In this document: one piece after another, positions 62,636 to 64,000 of the stretch | Position numbering within the stretch: the stretch's first letter is position 1 | Layout: every line of letters starts with the position of its first letter | NCBI GenBank assembly: GCA_033439795.1 | Contig: JAUTDP010000002.1 | Span: forward strand, 2,046,001 to 2,110,000 | Source of the DNA: Sordaria brevicollis | Taxonomy: Eukaryota > Ascomycota > Sordariomycetes > Sordariales > Sordariaceae | Length of the DNA: 64,000 nt | Reading direction: 5' to 3' | Made by a program: the position numbers and the translations under genes | The notes under the pieces: generated by a model | Database searches by the model: none | The model's input: only the letters and a program-made list of their open reading frames with translations | What the model was told of the DNA's origin: nothing

Positions 62636-62920
62636 TAAGAATTTTATTACAATTATTCTAATAAATTAATACTGCCCTATATTAAAGAACTTTTCGACCG
62701 ATTCGAATAAGAAGAAGGAGAGGACCCGATAACGGATTTTATTATTTATAATAAATAATCCGATATTAATACCGAATTCCGCGCTTTACGCCGCCGCTCC
62801 GCCCGCTTAGCGCAACGATTTATTATTTCTAAAACGGAACTATTATTAACCGAAAAGGAGGTAGAGGAAAAATTTATAGAAATAATAACGAGGATTATAC
62901 AATTTTTAATAAATAAATAG
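62636..62920 (+). pseudogene. Broken unidentified protein-coding frame
   Basis: One phase is open over about 94 codons apart from two TAA (near 62708 and 62756) that fit former CAA. It contains a basic block (FRALRRRSARLAQRF) followed by an acidic helical block (KTELLLTEKEVEEKF) and ends in TAG at about 62918. The composition is that of a real protein, not of random AT-rich DNA. The 70-codon minus-strand frame covering 62746-62958 looks like its shadow. No family recognised; it may be the C-terminus of a transposon protein or of a host gene. Confidence 0.45.
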
Positions 62921-63030
62921 TTCAAAATATAATTAGCGTTATAATTAAAAATATTCAATAAATTAATAAAGGATTTTAGGTTATAATTATACGTATATAT
63001 AAAATTTTTTTAACTTTACGAACTTTTTTT

Positions 63031-63340
63031 AAAGGGGGATAGTATTATAGAATTATACTTATACTATACCCAATATACGTATTAATTCCCTATATAGGTA
63101 TTTAAATCCCTAACGACTATTCCCGATTATAATACGTATACTATAGTTCGATATAATCTAAATTTGGCTACTTATAGTTACGTGCAGTATTATGTGGGTG
63201 CGTACGGATTAGGGTATGGGCTCGCGCCTATATATCTAGTCCTCCGTATATACTTTTCCCTTCCCTTCCTTCGTATAATAATATATATCTTAATATATAC
63301 CGAACGGTGCCAACGCTATCCCTTAATAATTAAGCTCCGC
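63031..63340 (+). other. Possible purine tract followed by LTR-like sequence
   Basis: AAAGGGGGA at 63031-63039 is followed by TAGTATTATAG, the way a polypurine tract precedes an LTR whose TG has become TA. The next ~300 bp are pyrimidine-rich with TATATA boxes and are almost free of coding potential, apart from a 61-codon frame (63164-63349) of low complexity that I do not call. No second copy is in the window, so the LTR reading is unproven. Confidence 0.25.
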
Positions 63341-63367
63341 TTCAAGTAAATTTCTGCTCACCTATAT

Positions 63368-63390
63368 AAAATTTGCCGAAGGCAAATTTT
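63368..63390. other. Perfect 10-bp-arm palindrome
   Basis: AAAATTTGCC-GAA-GGCAAATTTT, immediately followed by a G-rich stretch (GCGGGGGTACGGGGGCGG). A TATATAA box precedes it at 63363. Could be a transposon-end structure or a transcription-factor/terminator-like site. Nothing in the window proves a role. Confidence 0.6.
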
Positions 63391-64000
63391 GCGGGGGTAC
63401 GGGGGCGGCAGCCCTCGTTAATTACTCTCTATTTGAATTTATTAAACTTCTAATAGACGGTGTATCGTATTATCGTAGAAATCGAAATCCTATAAGCGGA
63501 CTCTACTAAGGAAGGAGCGTCCGGCTCGCCCTTATTAAAAATATCTTCCACCGAAAGCTTTTATTATACGGGTCGCGTATTAGGGATAATTTTAAAGGGA
63601 GTAATCGACGGTATAACGAAGGGGACCTATTAGTATATATAAAATAATAATATATAATAGAAGTATAAAAGAATTCCTCGTAAAAAATTACTACGGCGTT
63701 GGTAAAATCGGCTAAACGTAAAGCGGTCGCCAGGCCAATTAATATTAGGGGTATAATAAATTAACTATAAATAACCGAAGATTATTAAATTATCGTTAAT
63801 TAAAATGTAAATTAGTGTTCGGGAAGGGACTATTCGGCCCCTCCCCTTCCCTTTGCTAAATAGGCTACGTGCTCCTACTGGCTGGACAGGTTACGTACTC
63901 CTTTTTGGGGTTGTTTACGTAGGTATATAGAAACGCGTAGAGGAAGTTTCGGGCTGGCAGCGTGTAAGAAAGGTTGCTAACAAAAAGTGCTATTTTTTCT
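63391..64000. other. Right flank, little RIP, no gene called
   Basis: CA/TG frequency and GC content rise toward the window end (for example CTCCTACTGGCTGGACAGG). An inverted pair GGGAAGGG (63821-63828) and CCCTTCCC (63844-63851) forms a possible hairpin. All frames are short. No tRNA, rRNA or transposon domain recognised. This is probably the edge of the RIP-affected block. Confidence 0.5.

Noticed and set aside
62746..62958. 70-codon minus-strand open frame
   Set aside because: The opposite strand has a more protein-like reading with RIP-type stops, so the minus frame is more likely the shadow.
63164..63349. 61-codon plus-strand frame with ATG
   Set aside because: Low-complexity Tyr/Ile/Leu reading in a pyrimidine-rich stretch without a supporting domain; insufficient to call a gene.
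63368..63390. Helitron or rho-independent-type terminator end
   Set aside because: The palindrome lacks a CTRR terminus or T-run at a sensible distance, and no Rep/helicase remnant is visible.

Overview
This window is AT-rich, repeat-packed fungal DNA. It has the pattern left by repeat-induced point mutation (RIP): by direct count the first 360 bases hold one CA, no TG and twelve CG dinucleotides, and almost every former Gln codon now reads TAA or TAG. CpG is spared and CpA/TpG destroyed, which points to a filamentous ascomycete (Pezizomycotina). The species cannot be named from the sequence. No intact gene is present. The longest open frames are only 60-94 codons and are either pieces of dead transposons or shadows.

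About 95% of the window is one family of non-LTR retrotransposon (a Tad1-like LINE, about 6.97-7.0 kb). It carries ORF1 (Gag-like, Cys-rich knuckle), ORF2 (apurinic-type endonuclease plus reverse transcriptase), a long 3' region, a GC-rich 3' hairpin and a short ACTT-type tail. I distinguish nine copies, LINE-a to LINE-i. They form a nested stack that target-site duplications (TSDs) resolve. LINE-b (1229-5809 continuing at 39505-41889, minus) is the oldest. LINE-c (5810-20061, plus) inserted in it. A Ty3/gypsy chromovirus-type element (8989-16227, minus) inserted in LINE-c. LINE-d (20068-39490, plus, 5'-truncated, in three pieces) inserted into the 3' TSD of LINE-c. LINE-e (21740-28716, minus) and LINE-f (29665-36655, plus) then inserted into LINE-d. 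To the right, LINE-g (42616-48486) and LINE-h (48487-55116) meet at a deletion-like junction. LINE-i (55258-62230) is full length with a 17-bp TSD.

Between the LINEs lie short non-LINE spacers: a RIP-broken Gln/His-rich reading frame with a 15-bp tandem repeat (710-1228); a less mutated spacer (41890-42266) followed by a fragment of a second gypsy-type integrase (42267-42615); a 140-bp spacer (55117-55257); and the right flank (62248-64000), which regains CA/TG dinucleotides and holds a broken unidentified frame, a possible LTR-like stretch and two palindromes.

The region behaves as a transposon graveyard, plausibly pericentromeric or other constitutive heterochromatin (inference). LINE-f keeps the reverse transcriptase Asp-Asp pair but is broken elsewhere; in the other copies where I could read the pair, at least one Asp is mutated. 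I found no previously undescribed functional system. The most unusual points are the fully resolvable nesting, homopolymer-C expansions inside ORF1, a long RIP-compatible frame antisense to the LINE 3' region, and the conserved 3' hairpin.
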